Below are positions 27,776 through 28,098 of a DNA stretch of 28,098 nucleotides, one piece after another. The position numbers and the translations under genes are program-made. Every line of letters starts with the position of its first letter. Position 1 is the first letter of the stretch. Source of the DNA: Mesostigma viride (Eukaryota; Streptophyta; Mesostigmatophyceae; Mesostigmatales; Mesostigmataceae); NCBI GenBank assembly GCA_009746045.1, contig RPFO01001768.1, positions 5,001 through 33,098 of the forward strand, given 5' to 3'. The notes under the pieces are model-generated. The model did not search any database. It was not told the DNA's origin and saw only the letters and a program-made list of their open reading frames with translations.

Positions 27776-28098
27776 ATGGCCTCTGAGGCTTCAGAGACCC
27801 CAATGAGCTTCCAGGACGAGACCTTCGCCGAGACTCGGGAAGAGCAGGTGGACCTGGTCAGGACGATTCGAAAAGGACAGCCGTTAACGACGAACAGAAA
27901 AAGGCCCTACGTGACAAGATGAGGATTTATCAACAGCGCTCAAAGGCAGAGAGGGAGAAGAGACGGAACGATGAAAAGGAGGCAGAGATAACGAAGCGCA
28001 AGGTCCTCGCGAAGGAACTGGAGATCCAGCGACAAAGGCTCGTTGAACTCGAGCTGCAGGCTCGAAATAAATCGCGCATCGAACGCCTTCTTGCGGAA
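27776..28098 (+). CDS. Coiled-coil viral protein, N-terminal part (frameshift, runs off window)
   Basis: ATG at 27776 begins MASEASETPMSFQDETFAET with an acidic N-terminus. Near 27872-27880 the frame shifts by one base, and the second frame is open to the window end. It encodes DEQKKALRDKMRIYQQRSKA and a long Lys/Arg/Glu-rich helix with KELEIQRQRLVELELQARNK, which is coiled-coil in character. It is the only plus-strand viral gene seen, is transcribed away from the structural cluster, and shares the palindromic promoter. The remainder lies outside the window, so its function is unknown. Helical leaders of this kind can precede many domains. Confidence 0.55.

Larger units (their letters stand above)
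17779..28098. mobile_element. Integrated Polinton-like virus, left portion
   Basis: At least ten tightly packed minus-strand genes encode a DJR-type capsid protein, penton-like and pVI-like proteins, a core-like basic protein and fibres, with a divergent gene on the right. The flanking sequence to the left is repeat-rich host DNA. Gene spacing is 0-40 nt apart from short gaps, unlike the spliced, gene-poor left half. The left limit is uncertain (between ~17.46 and ~18.70 kb) and the right limit is outside. No terminal repeat can be shown. An animal adintovirus-type relative is possible in principle, but nothing here points to an animal host. Confidence 0.7.

Overview
The window is eukaryotic nuclear DNA. 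It has a gene with canonical GT-AG introns, long G-rich minisatellites, foldback and terminal-inverted-repeat elements, and large intergenic stretches. On its right it carries a compact block of protein-coding sequence that I read as an integrated Polinton-like or virophage-like dsDNA virus (double-jelly-roll capsid lineage). The host is not identifiable from the sequence. Spliced genes, repeat load and this type of virus fit an alga or other protist best, but that is inference. No rRNA, tRNA or CRISPR array was seen.

Layout. 1-5.0 kb: gene-poor repeats, including a perfect 18-bp foldback and a 1.8-kb element with ~75-bp terminal inverted repeats (1660-3451), a third copy of its end at ~4.9 kb, and a G-rich low-complexity block (3.5-4.5 kb). 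5.0-9.5 kb: a probable DNA transposon whose three-exon gene (minus strand, ~9.13 to 6.5 kb) encodes a DDE/RNase H-like protein. It is bordered by a 61-bp tandem repeat with a palindrome on one side and a GGTTAC-rich cluster on the other. 9.5-17.5 kb: G/T-rich minisatellites, a diverged direct segmental duplication (~10.65-12.43 and ~14.45-16.54 kb), exons of a decayed host gene cut by a (GGGA)n tract, and four 56-nt hairpins at 17.08-17.46 kb.

17.8-28.1 kb: the viral block. On the minus strand, reading right to left, there is a ~810-residue fibre-like structural protein, a 288-residue beta-rich protein, a basic core-like protein, a small basic protein, a penton/minor-capsid-like protein, an amphipathic pVI-like protein, the major capsid protein, a 56-residue protein, a bacterial-type Ig-repeat plus LamG adhesin, and a second minor-capsid-like protein. 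A divergent coiled-coil gene starts on the plus strand at 27776 and runs off the window. Two further minus-strand ORFs (18677-18504 and 18354-17779) lie at the left margin. ATPase, protease, polymerase and integrase genes are not in the window and would be expected to the right.

Two properties stand out. First, every separately spaced viral start is preceded within 5-21 nt by an AT-rich TCTA element, often fused to the previous stop codon, as in the late promoters described for CroV and mavirus. Second, most viral genes are broken, but almost entirely by single-base frameshifts (about 22, nearly all losses) without nonsense substitutions. That suggests either very recent integration or uncorrected deletion-type sequencing error.
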